A DNA stretch of 64,000 bases, taken from positions 2,914,001-2,978,000 of the forward strand of contig NZ_CP098480.1 of the NCBI RefSeq assembly GCF_023702715.1, given 5' to 3'. This DNA comes from Acinetobacter sp. C32I. GTDB lineage: Bacteria; Pseudomonadota; Gammaproteobacteria; Pseudomonadales; Moraxellaceae. The position numbers were made by a program, and so were the translations under genes. Below are positions 17,329 to 27,884 of this stretch, piece by piece. Numbering within the stretch: position 1 is the first letter of the stretch; every line of letters starts with the position of its first letter. Under the pieces are notes generated by a model. The model saw only the letters and a program-made list of their open reading frames with translations. It was not told the DNA's origin and did no database searches.

Positions 17329-17430
17329 GACAATTATGCCTACAGTATTATGATGAAAATTAAGACAACCGTATCCTAGCACAGTTGTAGAGCGGTCTGT
17401 AAAAGCTTTGTTGCAAAAAATTAGTACAAA

Positions 17431-17453
17431 AAAGGCATGCTGAGCATGCCTTT
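17431..17453 (-). terminator. Rho-independent terminator of the small membrane gene
   Basis: AAAGGCATGC, TGA loop, GCATGCCTTT, followed by a T-run on the minus strand, 24 bp after the stop at 17477. Confidence 0.8.
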
Positions 17454-17476
17454 GATGTTGTTCGAATTATTATAAT

Positions 17477-17812
17477 TTATCTGCTAGAACATTGTTGCTG
17501 GTCGTCCTTATAAACAGGTGTATGTTCAATATACTGGCGATTTGCCAGCTGTTTTTGTGCTTGTTTGTCTTCACGTAAAAGAATAAATGTAACCGTCATC
17601 ATCGCGAGGCTCAAGGCGGTTAGGTAGCTATAGGCAACGGACATCTCGAACATGGTTTGCACACCAAAGCGCACCACTTCTAATAGTCCCCAGCACAACA
17701 TACCTGCCAACATAAAACCTAACCAACGACGATAAGGAGAAAAGAAAACAGCAATAACTGCGACAGCGATTAAGCCAAATCCAACCAACATGGTGAAATT
17801 CGCTGCTTCCAT
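17477..17812 (-). CDS. Small three-helix membrane protein (hypothetical)
   Basis: About 111 residues from ATG 17812, which has GGAGG five bases upstream; the longer frame to 17899 lacks such a site. Three hydrophobic segments (about 5-22, 28-47, 58-79) are followed by a charged cytoplasmic tail rich in Gln and Lys. No family recognised. Its own terminator suggests a single-gene transcript. Confidence 0.7.
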   Translation of the reverse strand: MEAANFTMLVGFGLIAVAVIAVFFSPYRRWLGFMLAGMLCWGLLEVVRFGVQTMFEMSVAYSYLTALSLAMMTVTFILLREDKQAQKQLANRQYIEHTPVYKDDQQQCSSR

Positions 17813-18162
17813 AGAAACCTCCGTCTTAAAAAGGGTGATCTGTATCGTGTTCAGACCTCTATCTTGTTCTGTAATCTCTAACAGTACTTCGTGTTGCATT
17901 AACGTCTTTATGCATTATGGAGCGTTTTTTTGAGAAAAAAAGAGCCTGAAATTAACCTTACGACACAAGCTGTCGCAATATGCTTTTGTCATTACATTTT
18001 TAAAATAGAGAAAAGTCCAGAATCTCCATATAGCATCAATTGCCGCGTGTCATTACAAAAAACTATGCGTGTTTTTGGCTGCAAAAAAACTTTTTTCGGA
18101 ATTTTTTTATCGTTGTTTTTCTATACATTTAGACATAATTATGACGGATAAATGACGTACAA
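17813..18162. other. AT-rich intergenic stretch without a recognisable gene
   Basis: About 350 bp between the small membrane gene and the serB terminator. It holds two TGTCATTACA-like words (about 17987 and 18049) and long A/T runs. A 73-codon plus-strand frame is present, but it has no convincing ribosome site or protein character. I see no tRNA or riboswitch. Confidence 0.5.
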
Positions 18163-18200
18163 AAAATGAATAAGGCCGCTGCATGAGCGACCTTATTTTT
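18163..18200 (-). terminator. serB terminator
   Basis: AATAAGGCCGCT (18169-18180) / AGCGACCTTATT (18186-18197), one mismatch, followed on the minus strand by a T-run, 20 bp after the serB stop. Confidence 0.8.
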
Positions 18201-18219
18201 TGCAGTATTGATAGCGGTA

Positions 18220-19440
18220 TTAAGCTCGATTTAAGTCCTTATCGTGCATACCCAACAAGTACAATACCCCATCCAAACCAACACTCGATATGGCTTGATT
18301 GGCATTTTGGCGGACCAAAGGTTTAGCGCGGAATGCAACCCCCAGACCGGCAATTGAAAGCATCGGCAAGTCATTGGCACCATCACCCACGGCCATCGCC
18401 TGCTCTAGTGAAATCCCCATTTTTTCCGCCAGTTGACGCAGTAACTCTGCTTTACGAGCACCATCAACAATCGCACCCTTGACCTCACCTGTCACCACAC
18501 CATTTTCGACATCTAAAATGTTGGCATGTACTTCATCAATTCCCAGTTTTGCTTGTAAGTACTCAGCAAAGTACTGGAAACCACCAGAGAGGATTGCGGT
18601 CTTATAACCCAAGGCCTTCAAGGTAGAGATCAAACGCTCTGCCCCTTCCGTCACCGTCAAACGTTCTGCAATTTTCGGCAATACAGAAGCATCCAAACCT
18701 TTTAATAAAGCGACACGGGCGCGGAAACTTTGTTGGAAATCAAGTTCACCCAGCATGGCACGCTCAGTAATTTCAGCAACTTGAGCACCAACACCTGCTT
18801 CTAATGCCAATTCATCAATGACTTCTTGCTCGATCAAGGTCGAATCCATATCAAAGCAAACTAAACGACGATTACGGCGATAGGCATTGTCTTCCTGTAC
18901 CGCAACATCAATATTCAGTTCACCAGATAAACTGAGGCAAGCTGCACGCATTGCCTGTGCATCCAGCATCTGTCCACTTAACCCAAACTGCACACAGGCA
19001 CGGCGTGGGAATGGGCTTTCCGCATCAAGTTCTAGACGTCCTGATAAACGGGTAACCGTTTCAATATTAAAGCCCTGACTCGACACAATTTTAGTCACGG
19101 CTTGCAAGTGTGCAGCCGTCAGTTCTGGCGCAAGTGCAGTCACGATATAACGTGTTCTTCCACCTTCACTCACCCATTGATCATATTCTGCGTTGGAGAT
19201 TGGTTTAAATCGCACAGTTAAGCCAATATCATGTGCTAAAATCAGAATCTCTTTCATTGCTAATGCTGTTGCGGTCTCATTATCCGATGCAACAACGATC
19301 CCAAGGGTCAGTTGATTATGGATAACCGCCTGACCGACATCGAGAATTTGCAAAGAATGTACGGATAGTACCTGCATTAATCGAGTAAACTGATTCGGTT
19401 GATCTGGTCCTAGAAAGGATATAAGAATGATTTCTCGCAT
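18220..19440 (-). CDS. serB: Phosphoserine phosphatase
   Basis: A 406-residue enzyme for the last step of serine synthesis. Two ACT-like regulatory domains occupy about 1-180, then the HAD domain begins with nucleophile Asp197 in CFDMDSTLIE; later motifs are LSGGFQYFA and VGDGANDLPML. This long form with two N-terminal ACT regions is common in Acinetobacter/Pseudomonas. It is divergent from an Smp-like membrane gene 61 bp away, the same neighbourhood as serB and smp in E. coli. Confidence 0.95.
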   Translation of the reverse strand: MREIILISFLGPDQPNQFTRLMQVLSVHSLQILDVGQAVIHNQLTLGIVVASDNETATALAMKEILILAHDIGLTVRFKPISNAEYDQWVSEGGRTRYIVTALAPELTAAHLQAVTKIVSSQGFNIETVTRLSGRLELDAESPFPRRACVQFGLSGQMLDAQAMRAACLSLSGELNIDVAVQEDNAYRRNRRLVCFDMDSTLIEQEVIDELALEAGVGAQVAEITERAMLGELDFQQSFRARVALLKGLDASVLPKIAERLTVTEGAERLISTLKALGYKTAILSGGFQYFAEYLQAKLGIDEVHANILDVENGVVTGEVKGAIVDGARKAELLRQLAEKMGISLEQAMAVGDGANDLPMLSIAGLGVAFRAKPLVRQNANQAISSVGLDGVLYLLGMHDKDLNRA

Positions 19441-19501
19441 GAATTGACTCGTGGTTGAGCGACAACTATTGTAAGAATCATAACATAACCCATGAATCTA
19501 T

Positions 19502-20797
19502 TTGCCTTGGAAGTTTAACTTGAATGCGCCTCGCCAAGGGCTATTTGCTAGCCTACTGATCGTAAGTTTTGCATTGCATACCTTTTTATTGGTGATTGCA
19601 ACGACACATCAACTCAATGAAAACCGCGCTAGCCAAGGACAACTGATGACCAGTCAGTTAGTGGCAGATAGTCTTGCAGAGTTGGAACCTGCCAATACCG
19701 TTTCACTGGCCTTGGTGGCAAATCGTTATGCCACCAATCCAAGTGTTGCCTCTATTCGGATCTTGGATGCCAATAAACAAGTGCTTGCAACCAGTGGCAT
19801 GGCCAAGACTCGCCAAGGCGAAGTGTTTGTTCGAGATGCGCTACAAAATGAAAAGAAAGTCGGTACCGTTGAAATTACCTTAATCCAGCCGAGTATCGGT
19901 GAGATTTTACGGACTCAATGGTTAGCGATTTTAGTTTCACTGTTCATTCATGGTCTGATTTGGTTGGCCTATCGCGCAATCGCACGCCCAACACGTAGCG
20001 AATACTTGGCACGTATCAATCAAGAGAATCATCTCAAGCATGAGATTCAACGTTTAACCCAAGCTCTTGCACTTGAAAAACAAAATGCCGTGACTTTGGT
20101 TACTCAGGCGCAACAGCAGGCAAAAGTTCAAGCCAAACCGCGTGTTGAAAAAAATCCAGTTGAATCCGTATCAATGGATGATCAAGCTTTGGCGCTCAAT
20201 ATTCAGTTTTATGATCCTAAGCAGTTATTGAATAGTGTGAACCAGTCTGTTTCAGTTCCGTATTTCAAATTATGCCAATTATTTTTAGATAAAAGTATTG
20301 CGCTCTGTGCCAAGCATTACCAGATTGATGCGGCTCAGATTCAGGTGGTTCAAGAATTTAATGCAGAAGGCGCAACCCTGGCCACCAGCTCAGAAAAAAC
20401 GCATGCCTTAGAATGCCTGATGATGGTTGGTGCGGTTTTCCAGTTATTGGCCGATGTTCTGTATAAACGTTATCGTGAAGATAAACGCTTTGCACTGCAA
20501 ACCCGTGGTGCGGTAGCGAGTGCGGTGGATGCCATGCAACTGGATGCCGTTGAAGCTGCGAAACGATTGGCACAACACTTACATGCCAAAGAAGCGGCGT
20601 TGCACTTAAATCATGAGCAGCTCAAAACCATTCAAAACAATTATGAATTGGTGGCGATGCCAAACCCAAGCAATATCATGACCCGTCATGCGTTTATGAT
20701 TAATGGCATGAATGAAGAATGTGCAACATTGGCGCAAACGCTACGTACCGAAATTTTAATGGGTAAAAAAGCCAAACCCTCGACAGAGCTGGAATAA
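19502..20797 (+). CDS. Smp/AhpA-like inner-membrane protein with extended C-terminus
   Basis: A 431-residue protein. Two membrane helices (about 13-34 and 138-158) enclose a periplasmic domain, followed by a long Gln/Ala/Lys-rich coiled stretch (about 170-225) and a cytoplasmic helical region to the end. The N-terminal half resembles E. coli Smp (YtjB), which is also divergent from serB; the C-terminal half is additional. The start is uncertain: TTG at 19502 is used because it keeps the first helix intact, but no strong ribosome site precedes it. Function unknown. Confidence 0.7.
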   Translation: MPWKFNLNAPRQGLFASLLIVSFALHTFLLVIATTHQLNENRASQGQLMTSQLVADSLAELEPANTVSLALVANRYATNPSVASIRILDANKQVLATSGMAKTRQGEVFVRDALQNEKKVGTVEITLIQPSIGEILRTQWLAILVSLFIHGLIWLAYRAIARPTRSEYLARINQENHLKHEIQRLTQALALEKQNAVTLVTQAQQQAKVQAKPRVEKNPVESVSMDDQALALNIQFYDPKQLLNSVNQSVSVPYFKLCQLFLDKSIALCAKHYQIDAAQIQVVQEFNAEGATLATSSEKTHALECLMMVGAVFQLLADVLYKRYREDKRFALQTRGAVASAVDAMQLDAVEAAKRLAQHLHAKEAALHLNHEQLKTIQNNYELVAMPNPSNIMTRHAFMINGMNEECATLAQTLRTEILMGKKAKPSTELE

Positions 20798-20829
20798 ATA
20801 GTACTTAGGCTACGCGAATAGAGCCATTC

Positions 20830-20873
20830 AAAACACAAGGCTTTGTCTAGATACAAAGCCTTGTGTTTTTTGT
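20830..20873 (+). terminator. Strong rho-independent terminator
   Basis: Perfect 17-bp arms (20830-20846 and 20853-20869) with a 6-base loop and T-run, after the Smp-like gene. The remaining 200 bp before ribBX hold no FMN-riboswitch-like core that I can see. Confidence 0.9.
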
Positions 20874-21079
20874 TTAGCCCATAGATATAAAGCTTACAAT
20901 CGCATCACACTGTCTTTTAAAGTGGCAAAGCTGGGCAGGATAATGTGTTGCAAGATAATTTGTTTGGCCTAACTTTTTATTGATAAAGAAGCACAGGCGA
21001 AATTTTTTAAAATGCGGTAAACTATGCCAGATTTATCGAACACTAGTGCCTAAAAAGGCAAGATAAAAGGTGAAAGTGA

Positions 21080-22201
21080 ATGCCGCTGAGTCATGTTGAA
21101 GAGCTTGTTGCAGATATTCGTGCAGGCAAAATGGTCATCCTGATGGATGATGAAGATCGTGAAAATGAAGGTGACCTCGTCATCGCCGCAACGCATGTTC
21201 GCCCTGAAGATATTAACTTCATGATTACCCATGCACGTGGTTTAGTTTGCTTAACACTCAGTCGCGACCGCTGTAAACAACTCAACCTTCCATTGATGGT
21301 TGATCAAAACGGCGCGCAACACGCAACCAACTTCACACTTTCGATTGAAGCTGCAGAAGGCATCAGCACAGGTATTTCAGCTGCGGAACGTGCTCATACT
21401 ATTCGTACTGCGGTTGCGGCACATGCCAAACCAAGTGATATCGTTCAACCGGGTCACATCTTTCCATTGATGGCACAACCGGGTGGTGTACTACACCGTG
21501 CAGGTCATACCGAAGCAGGTTGTGACTTGACCCGTTTAGCAGGTTTAGAGCCCGCTTCTGTGATCTGTGAAATTATTAATGATGACGGTACAATGGCACG
21601 TCGCCCCGATCTAGAAGTGTTTGCAGAAAAACACGGCTTAAAAATCGGAACCATTGCAGATCTGATCCATTACCGCATGACCAATGAGCAAACTGTTGAA
21701 CGTTTGTCTCAAGAAAGCATCGAGACGGAATATGGCGCATTTGAACTGTACAAGTACCGTGAAATCGGTAATCCAGATATTCACATTGCCTTAGTTAAAG
21801 GCGATCCGAAACAAGGTGTGACCACCGTTCGTGTACATGGTTTCAGCCCGATTCGTGACTTATTGAAACTCAATAAAGCCGATGGTTCGTCTGCTTGGAA
21901 TTTAGATCTTGCAATGAAAACCATTGCTGCCAGTGATCGTGGTGTGTTGGTGTGGATTGGTCAGGACCACCTAGAAGACCTAGGCCCTGCACTCAACAGC
22001 TTAAACCAGCCAAAACCATTGAAATCCAATGCAGCACTTTCTCATCAATATCAAACCATTGGCGTTGGTGCACAGATTTTACGCGATTTAGGTGTTGAGA
22101 AAATGAAGCTGTTGAGTTCTCCTCTTCGTTTCAATGCCTTATCTGGTTTTAATTTAGAGGTAGTGGAATACATCACTGCCGATCAAATCACAGCAAAATA
22201 A
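21080..22201 (+). CDS. ribBX: 3,4-dihydroxy-2-butanone-4-phosphate synthase fused to an inactive RibA-like domain (RibBX)
   Basis: A 373-residue riboflavin pathway enzyme. The N-terminal RibB domain (1-205) has [15 protein letters not shown] and [13 protein letters not shown] and should convert ribulose 5-phosphate to dihydroxybutanone phosphate. The C-terminal part (from about 215) aligns by position with GTP cyclohydrolase II but lacks the zinc-binding cysteines (GDxxxSxxCDC), so it is probably not a cyclohydrolase. This matches the RibBX variant described in Proteobacteria; a separate ribA is expected elsewhere. First gene of a run with ribH, nusB, thiL and pgpA. Confidence 0.9.
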   Translation: MPLSHVEELVADIRAGKMVILMDDEDRENEGDLVIAATHVRPEDINFMITHARGLVCLTLSRDRCKQLNLPLMVDQNGAQHATNFTLSIEAAEGISTGISAAERAHTIRTAVAAHAKPSDIVQPGHIFPLMAQPGGVLHRAGHTEAGCDLTRLAGLEPASVICEIINDDGTMARRPDLEVFAEKHGLKIGTIADLIHYRMTNEQTVERLSQESIETEYGAFELYKYREIGNPDIHIALVKGDPKQGVTTVRVHGFSPIRDLLKLNKADGSSAWNLDLAMKTIAASDRGVLVWIGQDHLEDLGPALNSLNQPKPLKSNAALSHQYQTIGVGAQILRDLGVEKMKLLSSPLRFNALSGFNLEVVEYITADQITAK

Positions 22202-22212
22202 TCGAGGTTGCT

Positions 22213-22683
22213 ATGGCAATTCGCCGAATTGAAGGTTTATTACATCTCGCAAGCGAAGGTCGTTATGCGATCTTAGTGGGTCGTTTCAACAGCTTCGTGG
22301 TTGAACATTTACTCGAAGGTGCGATCGACACATTGAAACGCCACGGCGTTGCAGAAGAAGCGATCACCGTGATCCATGCACCAGGTGCGTGGGAACTGCC
22401 GATCGTTGCAAAAAAATTAGCGGCTTCAAATCAATTTGATGCCATCATTGCATTAGGTGCAGTGATCCGTGGTAGCACACCACATTTTGATTTTGTTGCA
22501 GGTGAATGTGCAAAAGGTTTAGGTGTAGTTGCACTTGAAAGCACAATGCCGGTAATCAATGGTGTCTTAACCACAGACAGCATTGAACAAGCAATTGAAC
22601 GTTCTGGTACGAAAGCAGGTAACAAAGGTAGCGAAGCTGCATTGACTGCAATCGAAATGGTTAACTTATTAAAGGCAATTTAA
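22213..22683 (+). CDS. ribH: 6,7-dimethyl-8-ribityllumazine synthase
   Basis: A 156-residue lumazine synthase that condenses the RibB product with the aminouracil intermediate, the next-to-last riboflavin step. Motifs: [35 protein letters not shown], and [18 protein letters not shown] with the catalytic histidine. It begins 11 bp after ribBX and ends 3 bp before nusB, so it is in one operon. Confidence 0.96.
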   Translation: MAIRRIEGLLHLASEGRYAILVGRFNSFVVEHLLEGAIDTLKRHGVAEEAITVIHAPGAWELPIVAKKLAASNQFDAIIALGAVIRGSTPHFDFVAGECAKGLGVVALESTMPVINGVLTTDSIEQAIERSGTKAGNKGSEAALTAIEMVNLLKAI

Positions 22684-22686
22684 AGC

Positions 22687-23136
22687 ATGTCGCAAACACT
22701 TCAGGCCGCTTATGCAGCGAAACGCAAAGCACGTCGTTTTGCTGTACAAGGGATTTATGAATGGCAAATGAGTCATAACCCAGTTCATGAAATTGAAGCA
22801 CGCACGCGTGTTGAAAATGCCATGCACAAAGTTGACCTTAACTATTACCATGAATTGCTCACTCAAGTGGTTGCTCAACATGAAGCTTTAGATGAGTTAC
22901 TCATCCCTGTACTTGACCGTGAGTTAAATGCCTTGGATGGCGTAGAACTTGCAACCTTACGACTGGGTGCGTATGAACTTCGAGATCACCTCGAAGTTCC
23001 GTATCGTGTTGTACTTGATGAAGCGATTGAGCTAGCTAAACACTTTGGTGGTGCAGACAGTCATAAATACATCAATGGTGTATTAGACCGTCTGTCATCA
23101 AAGCTACGTGAAGCTGAAAAACAGCAAGCAAAATAA
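22687..23136 (+). CDS. nusB: Transcription antitermination factor NusB
   Basis: A 149-residue all-helical RNA-binding protein of the rRNA antitermination complex (with NusE/S10). The segment [18 protein letters not shown] near the N-terminus and YKVVLDEAI-like [16 protein letters not shown] plus [10 protein letters not shown] near the C-terminus are typical. The ribH-nusB-thiL order is widespread. Confidence 0.95.
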   Translation: MSQTLQAAYAAKRKARRFAVQGIYEWQMSHNPVHEIEARTRVENAMHKVDLNYYHELLTQVVAQHEALDELLIPVLDRELNALDGVELATLRLGAYELRDHLEVPYRVVLDEAIELAKHFGGADSHKYINGVLDRLSSKLREAEKQQAK

Positions 23137-23150
23137 TAGGCTTGTGTTAA

Positions 23151-24068
23151 ATGGCTGAGTTTTCAATTATTGAGCATTACTTTAAACGTGCATCAAAATC
23201 TGATGTCAGTTTAGGTATCGGGGATGACTCAGCCATTATTACCCCACCCTCTTCACAACAACTGGTGATCTGCGCAGATACACTGGTTGCTGGTCGCCAT
23301 TTTCCCTTCGACACCGCTGCCCATGCTATCGGCTGGAAAAGCGTCGCAGTCAATTTATCTGACTTGGCGGCAATGGGGGCAAAACCCCACAGTATTTTAC
23401 TCGCATTGAGCCTTCCCTCAGTTGATCATGACTGGCTGGCTGGATTTAGCCAGGGACTGTTCGATTGCTGTGATCAATTCGGTGTCAGCTTGATTGGCGG
23501 CGATACCACCCAAAGTACGCAGTTGACCATCAGTGTGACCGCCTTAGGCTGGATTGAACACGGTCAGGCCATTACCCGTGCAGGCGCCCAAGTCGGTGAC
23601 TATATCTGTGTCAGTGGCCAAATTGGTGATGCTGCGTTTGGATTACAACATCTTGGTCATGCTTTGCAACAACGTTTGGATTATCCAACCCCACGTTGCC
23701 AACTCGGCCAACAGCTCAAAGGGCTGGCATCGAGTATGATTGATATCTCGGATGGATTGGCGCAAGACTTAGGTCATATTTTAAAAGCATCCAATGTCGG
23801 TGCAAAATTACAGCTGGAACAGCTTCCGCTAGATGCGTCACTAAAACAACTGGATTTGCAACAAGCTTGGCATTATGCGCTTGCAGGTGGCGATGATTAC
23901 GAATTATGCTTTACAATATCACCGCAAAACTTTAAACAACTATCGCGACAACAATTAGATGTTCCGCTTACAATAATCGGCGAAATTACCCAACAAACTG
24001 GATTGTTATTTGAGTATATGGGCAAAACACACCCATTACCTGTTCATGGATACCAACACTTTGCATAA
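23151..24068 (+). CDS. thiL: Thiamine-monophosphate kinase
   Basis: A 305-residue ATP-dependent kinase that makes thiamine diphosphate from thiamine monophosphate. Motifs include LGIGDDSAII, KSVAVNLSDLAAMGAKP, GGDTTQS and DISDGLAQDLGHIL, all normal for ThiL. It overlaps the start of pgpA by 23 bp, so translation is likely coupled. Confidence 0.95.
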   Translation: MAEFSIIEHYFKRASKSDVSLGIGDDSAIITPPSSQQLVICADTLVAGRHFPFDTAAHAIGWKSVAVNLSDLAAMGAKPHSILLALSLPSVDHDWLAGFSQGLFDCCDQFGVSLIGGDTTQSTQLTISVTALGWIEHGQAITRAGAQVGDYICVSGQIGDAAFGLQHLGHALQQRLDYPTPRCQLGQQLKGLASSMIDISDGLAQDLGHILKASNVGAKLQLEQLPLDASLKQLDLQQAWHYALAGGDDYELCFTISPQNFKQLSRQQLDVPLTIIGEITQQTGLLFEYMGKTHPLPVHGYQHFA

Positions 24069-24567
24069 GCCTCCCATTCACTTTAACCAAATGACTTGGT
24101 TCGACCGTTTCATCGTGTTCTGCGGTGTCGGTTTTGGTTCTGGTTTAGCACCCAAAGCGCCAGGCACCTTTGGTTCTGCCTTTGCACTGTTATTTACGCC
24201 ACTATGGCTTTATCTGGGTCTATCGGCCAGTATGGTCGTGGTTGTTTTAATGTCCCTAATTGGCATTTATATCTGTGGACATACTGCAAAAGTCATCAAT
24301 GTGCATGACGATGGTCGCATTGTCTGGGATGAATTTGCAGGACAATCGATCACCCTCCTGCCTTTGCTCTATTTACAGCAAATGAATTGGCTGTGGGTCA
24401 TTGTCGGTTTTATCTTATTCCGTATATTTGATGTCTGGAAACCATTCCCCATTAGCTGGGCTGACCAAAAAGTGTCTGGCGGCTTAGGGATTATGCTCGA
24501 TGACATCATTGCTGGCCTTTGGGCAGCACTCTGTATTCTTATTTTTCATTTTTATCTTTTGACTTAA
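24046..24567 (+). CDS. pgpA: Phosphatidylglycerophosphatase A
   Basis: About 173 residues. An inner-membrane enzyme that dephosphorylates phosphatidylglycerophosphate. Seen: [15 protein letters not shown] near the N-terminus, IVWDEFAGQ with the acidic motif, and [15 protein letters not shown] near the end, with several membrane helices. I chose ATG 24046 ([10 protein letters not shown]) over the in-frame ATG at 24010, which would lie deep inside thiL. Confidence 0.93.
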   Translation: MDTNTLHKPPIHFNQMTWFDRFIVFCGVGFGSGLAPKAPGTFGSAFALLFTPLWLYLGLSASMVVVVLMSLIGIYICGHTAKVINVHDDGRIVWDEFAGQSITLLPLLYLQQMNWLWVIVGFILFRIFDVWKPFPISWADQKVSGGLGIMLDDIIAGLWAALCILIFHFYLLT

Positions 24568-24586
24568 GCCACTATTAGAGTTAGTT

Positions 24587-25951
24587 ATGTCAACAACTGT
24601 TATTATTCTTGCAGCAGGGAAAGGAACGCGGATGCGTTCACAATTACCAAAAGTATTACAACCACTTGCAGGTCGTCCTCTGCTCGGTCATGTCATTCAA
24701 ACCGCAAAAAAACTCAATGCCCAAAACATTATTACCATTTATGGGCATGGCGGTGAACTGGTTAAACAAAGCTTTGCAGCAGAACAGATTGAATGGGTTG
24801 AACAAGCTGAACAATTAGGCACAGGCCATGCAGTACAAATGACCTTAGCTGTCTTACCTCAGGAAGGTGTTTCACTGATTTTATCAGGTGATGTGCCTTG
24901 TATTCAGGCAGCTACACTACAAAAATTATTGGATGCATCCACTCAAACAGGCATCGGCTTAGTGACGCTCACTGTCGATGATGCAACAGGTTATGGCCGG
25001 ATTGTTCGCCAAAATGGTAAAATTCAAGCCATTGTTGAACATAAAGATGCCAACGAAGCACAACGTCAAATTAAAGAATTTAATACTGGCATTTATTGTG
25101 TCAGCAATGCAAAACTTCATGAATGGTTGCCTCAACTTTCTAATGAAAATGCGCAAGGTGAATATTACCTCACCGATATTGTTGCGATGGCAATTGCGGA
25201 TGGCTTAGAAGTTGCCTCTGTTGAACCAGAGCTCGCGTTTGAGGTTGAAGGTGTGAATAACCGCTTACAGCTTGCGACCTTGGAACGCCAGTTCCAACAG
25301 CAGCAAGCCAAAGAATTGATGCTACAAGGTGTTCACTTAATTGACCCAAATCGTTTTGATTTACGTGGTACCTTAAGCTGTGGGCAAGATGTACAGATTG
25401 ATGTCAATGTCATCATCGAAGGCGACTGTGAACTGGGCAATAACGTACAACTCGGCGCAGGCTGTATTCTAAAAAATACCCGTATTGCTGCTGGTACAAA
25501 AGTTCAACCCTATAGTATTTTTGAGAATGCAATTGTCGGCGAAAACACCCAAATTGGGCCTTTCGCACGTTTACGCCCAGGTGCAAACCTTGCCAATGAC
25601 GTACATATCGGCAACTTCGTTGAAGTAAAGAATACCAATATGGGGCTAGGTTCAAAAGCCAATCACTTTACTTACTTAGGTGATGCAGATATTGGTGCGG
25701 GCTGTAATATTGGTGCAGGTACTATTACCTGTAATTATGATGGTGCCAACAAACACCGAACCATTATTGGCGACAATGTATTCATTGGAACCAATAACTC
25801 ATTGGTTGCACCAATCAAAATTGGTCAAGGTGCTACAACAGGTGCAGGATCAACCCTCACTCGAGATGTAGCTGAGCATAGTTTGGCTGTCGAACGATCA
25901 AAACAGTTTGAAAAAGCAAATTATCAACGTCCCCAAAAGCTGAAAAAATAA
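24587..25951 (+). CDS. glmU: Bifunctional UDP-GlcNAc pyrophosphorylase / GlcN-1-P acetyltransferase
   Basis: A 454-residue enzyme that makes UDP-GlcNAc, the precursor for peptidoglycan and lipopolysaccharide. The N-terminal uridyltransferase domain begins [20 protein letters not shown]; the C-terminal half is a left-handed beta helix with hexapeptide repeats and the acetyltransferase segment [17 protein letters not shown]. It is 12 bp upstream of glmS, so the two successive pathway genes form an operon. Confidence 0.97.
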   Translation: MSTTVIILAAGKGTRMRSQLPKVLQPLAGRPLLGHVIQTAKKLNAQNIITIYGHGGELVKQSFAAEQIEWVEQAEQLGTGHAVQMTLAVLPQEGVSLILSGDVPCIQAATLQKLLDASTQTGIGLVTLTVDDATGYGRIVRQNGKIQAIVEHKDANEAQRQIKEFNTGIYCVSNAKLHEWLPQLSNENAQGEYYLTDIVAMAIADGLEVASVEPELAFEVEGVNNRLQLATLERQFQQQQAKELMLQGVHLIDPNRFDLRGTLSCGQDVQIDVNVIIEGDCELGNNVQLGAGCILKNTRIAAGTKVQPYSIFENAIVGENTQIGPFARLRPGANLANDVHIGNFVEVKNTNMGLGSKANHFTYLGDADIGAGCNIGAGTITCNYDGANKHRTIIGDNVFIGTNNSLVAPIKIGQGATTGAGSTLTRDVAEHSLAVERSKQFEKANYQRPQKLKK

Positions 25952-25963
25952 GAGGATAAAATT

Positions 25964-27802
25964 ATGTGTGGTATTGTTGGTGGCGTTGCGGAACGTTGTG
26001 TAACCGATATTCTGATTGAAGGACTCAAGCGTCTGGAATATCGTGGTTACGACTCTGCTGGTTTAGCATTACTCAATAATCAGAAAATTTTACGTGAACG
26101 TCGTGTTGGTAAAGTTGCCAACTTGGCCGAAGCCGTATCAGAACAACATTTAACTGGTAATGTGGGTATTGCGCATACACGTTGGGCAACTCATGGTAAA
26201 CCGACAGAAAATAATGCCCACCCGCACGTTTCGGGTGATGTTGCAGTGGTTCATAACGGGATCATTGAAAACTACCAAGAACTCAAAGATGAATTGCAAG
26301 CTTTAGGTTATGTGTTTACCTCGCAAACGGATACTGAAGTTGTTGCACACCTTGTTCATGATGCATTAAAGCAAACGGATAGTTTGCTGGAAGCCGTACA
26401 AAAGATCACACCTCGCCTTAAAGGTGCTTATGCACTGGGGATTGTACATACAGCACATCCAGACGAGCTGATTACAGTTCGTGAAGGTTCACCACTAGTC
26501 ATTGGTGTCGGTATAGGTGAGAACTTTATCAGTTCCGACCAATTGGCACTATTGCCTGTGACCAATCGCTTCGTTTATCTAGAAGAAGGTGATATTGCGC
26601 GTTTAACCCGTAGCAGCATTGAAGTTTTTGTCAACGGCGAGCCTGTACAACGTCCAGTCAAAGAGTTAGACGCAACAGTGAGTAATGCCTCTAAAGGTGA
26701 ATATAAGCACTTCATGCTGAAAGAGATTTATGAGCAACCTGAAGCGATTCAGCAAACCATTTCTCAAGCATTGAACGGCAATAGCTTACGTGAAGATTTC
26801 CTCAATCATGCCAATGCCGATTTTGACAAGATTCAGCAAATCCAGATCATTGCCTGTGGGACCAGCTACCATGCGGGGATGATTGCCAAATATTGGTTTG
26901 AGCAACTGATTGGTGTCCCTTGCCAAGTTGAAATTGCAAGCGAGTTCCGTTACCGCAGCCCAGTGATTGTGGCAAATACGCTGTATATCTGTATTTCTCA
27001 ATCAGGTGAAACTGCGGATACTTTAGCCGCGTTGCGTGAAACCCAGAAACGTGCCAAAGCCAATAGCATTGACATCAGTACCATGACGATTTGTAACGTT
27101 GCAACCTCATCAATGGTACGTGAAACAGATCATCATTTACTGACGCTTGCTGGTCCTGAAATTGGGGTGGCATCAACCAAAGCCTTTACCACCCAGCTTG
27201 CAGCATTAATGTTATTGATCTTAAAAATTGGTCAAGTCAAAAATCGCTTGTCTGATGCTCAATTGAATGAGATCACAACAGCATTATGGCATTGTCCAAA
27301 AGTGATTTTGGACACCTTACAAGGTGATACTGAGATTCTGCGTTTATCTGCATTATTCGTTGAGAAAAATCACTGTTTATTCTTGGGCCGTGGTACACAC
27401 TTCCCGATCGCATTAGAAGGCGCATTGAAACTGAAAGAAATTTCATATATTCATGCGGAAGGTTATGCAGCAGGTGAGTTGAAGCATGGTCCATTGGCAT
27501 TAGTGGATAATGAAATGCCTGTGGTCATCTTAGCACCACAAGATGACATGCTCGATAAACTCAAATCGAACATGGAAGAAGTACAAGCCCGTGGTGGTGA
27601 ATTATTTGTCTTTGCAGATGAAAATAGTGGTATTCACGGTAAAGATCGTCAACACGTGGTTCATGTGCCAGCGGTAAATGAATGGTTAGCACCGATCGTT
27701 TACAGCGTGCCTGTACAACTGTTGTCTTATCATGTTGCCGTGTTACGTGGTACTGATGTCGATCAACCACGTAACCTCGCCAAGAGTGTTACGGTCGAGT
27801 AA
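25964..27802 (+). CDS. glmS: Glutamine-fructose-6-phosphate aminotransferase
   Basis: A 612-residue isomerizing enzyme making glucosamine 6-phosphate. The catalytic Cys2 begins MCGIVGG, the glutaminase domain contains HTRWATHGKPTENNAHPH, and two SIS domains follow (SQSGETADTLAAL; GRGTHFPIALEGALKLKEISYIHAE in parts), ending in the conserved LAKSVTVE. AGAGGAT before the ATG gives a good ribosome site. No glmS ribozyme is expected or seen in the 12-bp spacer. Confidence 0.97.
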   Translation: MCGIVGGVAERCVTDILIEGLKRLEYRGYDSAGLALLNNQKILRERRVGKVANLAEAVSEQHLTGNVGIAHTRWATHGKPTENNAHPHVSGDVAVVHNGIIENYQELKDELQALGYVFTSQTDTEVVAHLVHDALKQTDSLLEAVQKITPRLKGAYALGIVHTAHPDELITVREGSPLVIGVGIGENFISSDQLALLPVTNRFVYLEEGDIARLTRSSIEVFVNGEPVQRPVKELDATVSNASKGEYKHFMLKEIYEQPEAIQQTISQALNGNSLREDFLNHANADFDKIQQIQIIACGTSYHAGMIAKYWFEQLIGVPCQVEIASEFRYRSPVIVANTLYICISQSGETADTLAALRETQKRAKANSIDISTMTICNVATSSMVRETDHHLLTLAGPEIGVASTKAFTTQLAALMLLILKIGQVKNRLSDAQLNEITTALWHCPKVILDTLQGDTEILRLSALFVEKNHCLFLGRGTHFPIALEGALKLKEISYIHAEGYAAGELKHGPLALVDNEMPVVILAPQDDMLDKLKSNMEEVQARGGELFVFADENSGIHGKDRQHVVHVPAVNEWLAPIVYSVPVQLLSYHVAVLRGTDVDQPRNLAKSVTVE

Positions 27803-27843
27803 TTCGATACAGCTATCAGCGTTGTTTGTACGACCCTGACTAT

Positions 27844-27884
27844 AAAAAAAGCGCCATAAAGAAATTCTTTATGGCGCTTTTTTT
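27844..27884 (+). terminator. glmUS terminator
   Basis: Long stem AAAAAAAGCGCCATAAAG paired with CTTTATGGCGCTTTTTTT around a short loop, directly after glmS. Confidence 0.92.

Noticed and set aside
17930..18151. 73-codon plus-strand frame in the gap before serB
   Set aside because: No good ribosome site, low-complexity Phe/Lys-rich product from A/T runs, and no sign of a family.
20874..21079. Possible FMN riboswitch upstream of ribBX
   Set aside because: I looked for the conserved AGGGGCAGGGTG-type core and paired arms and saw none.
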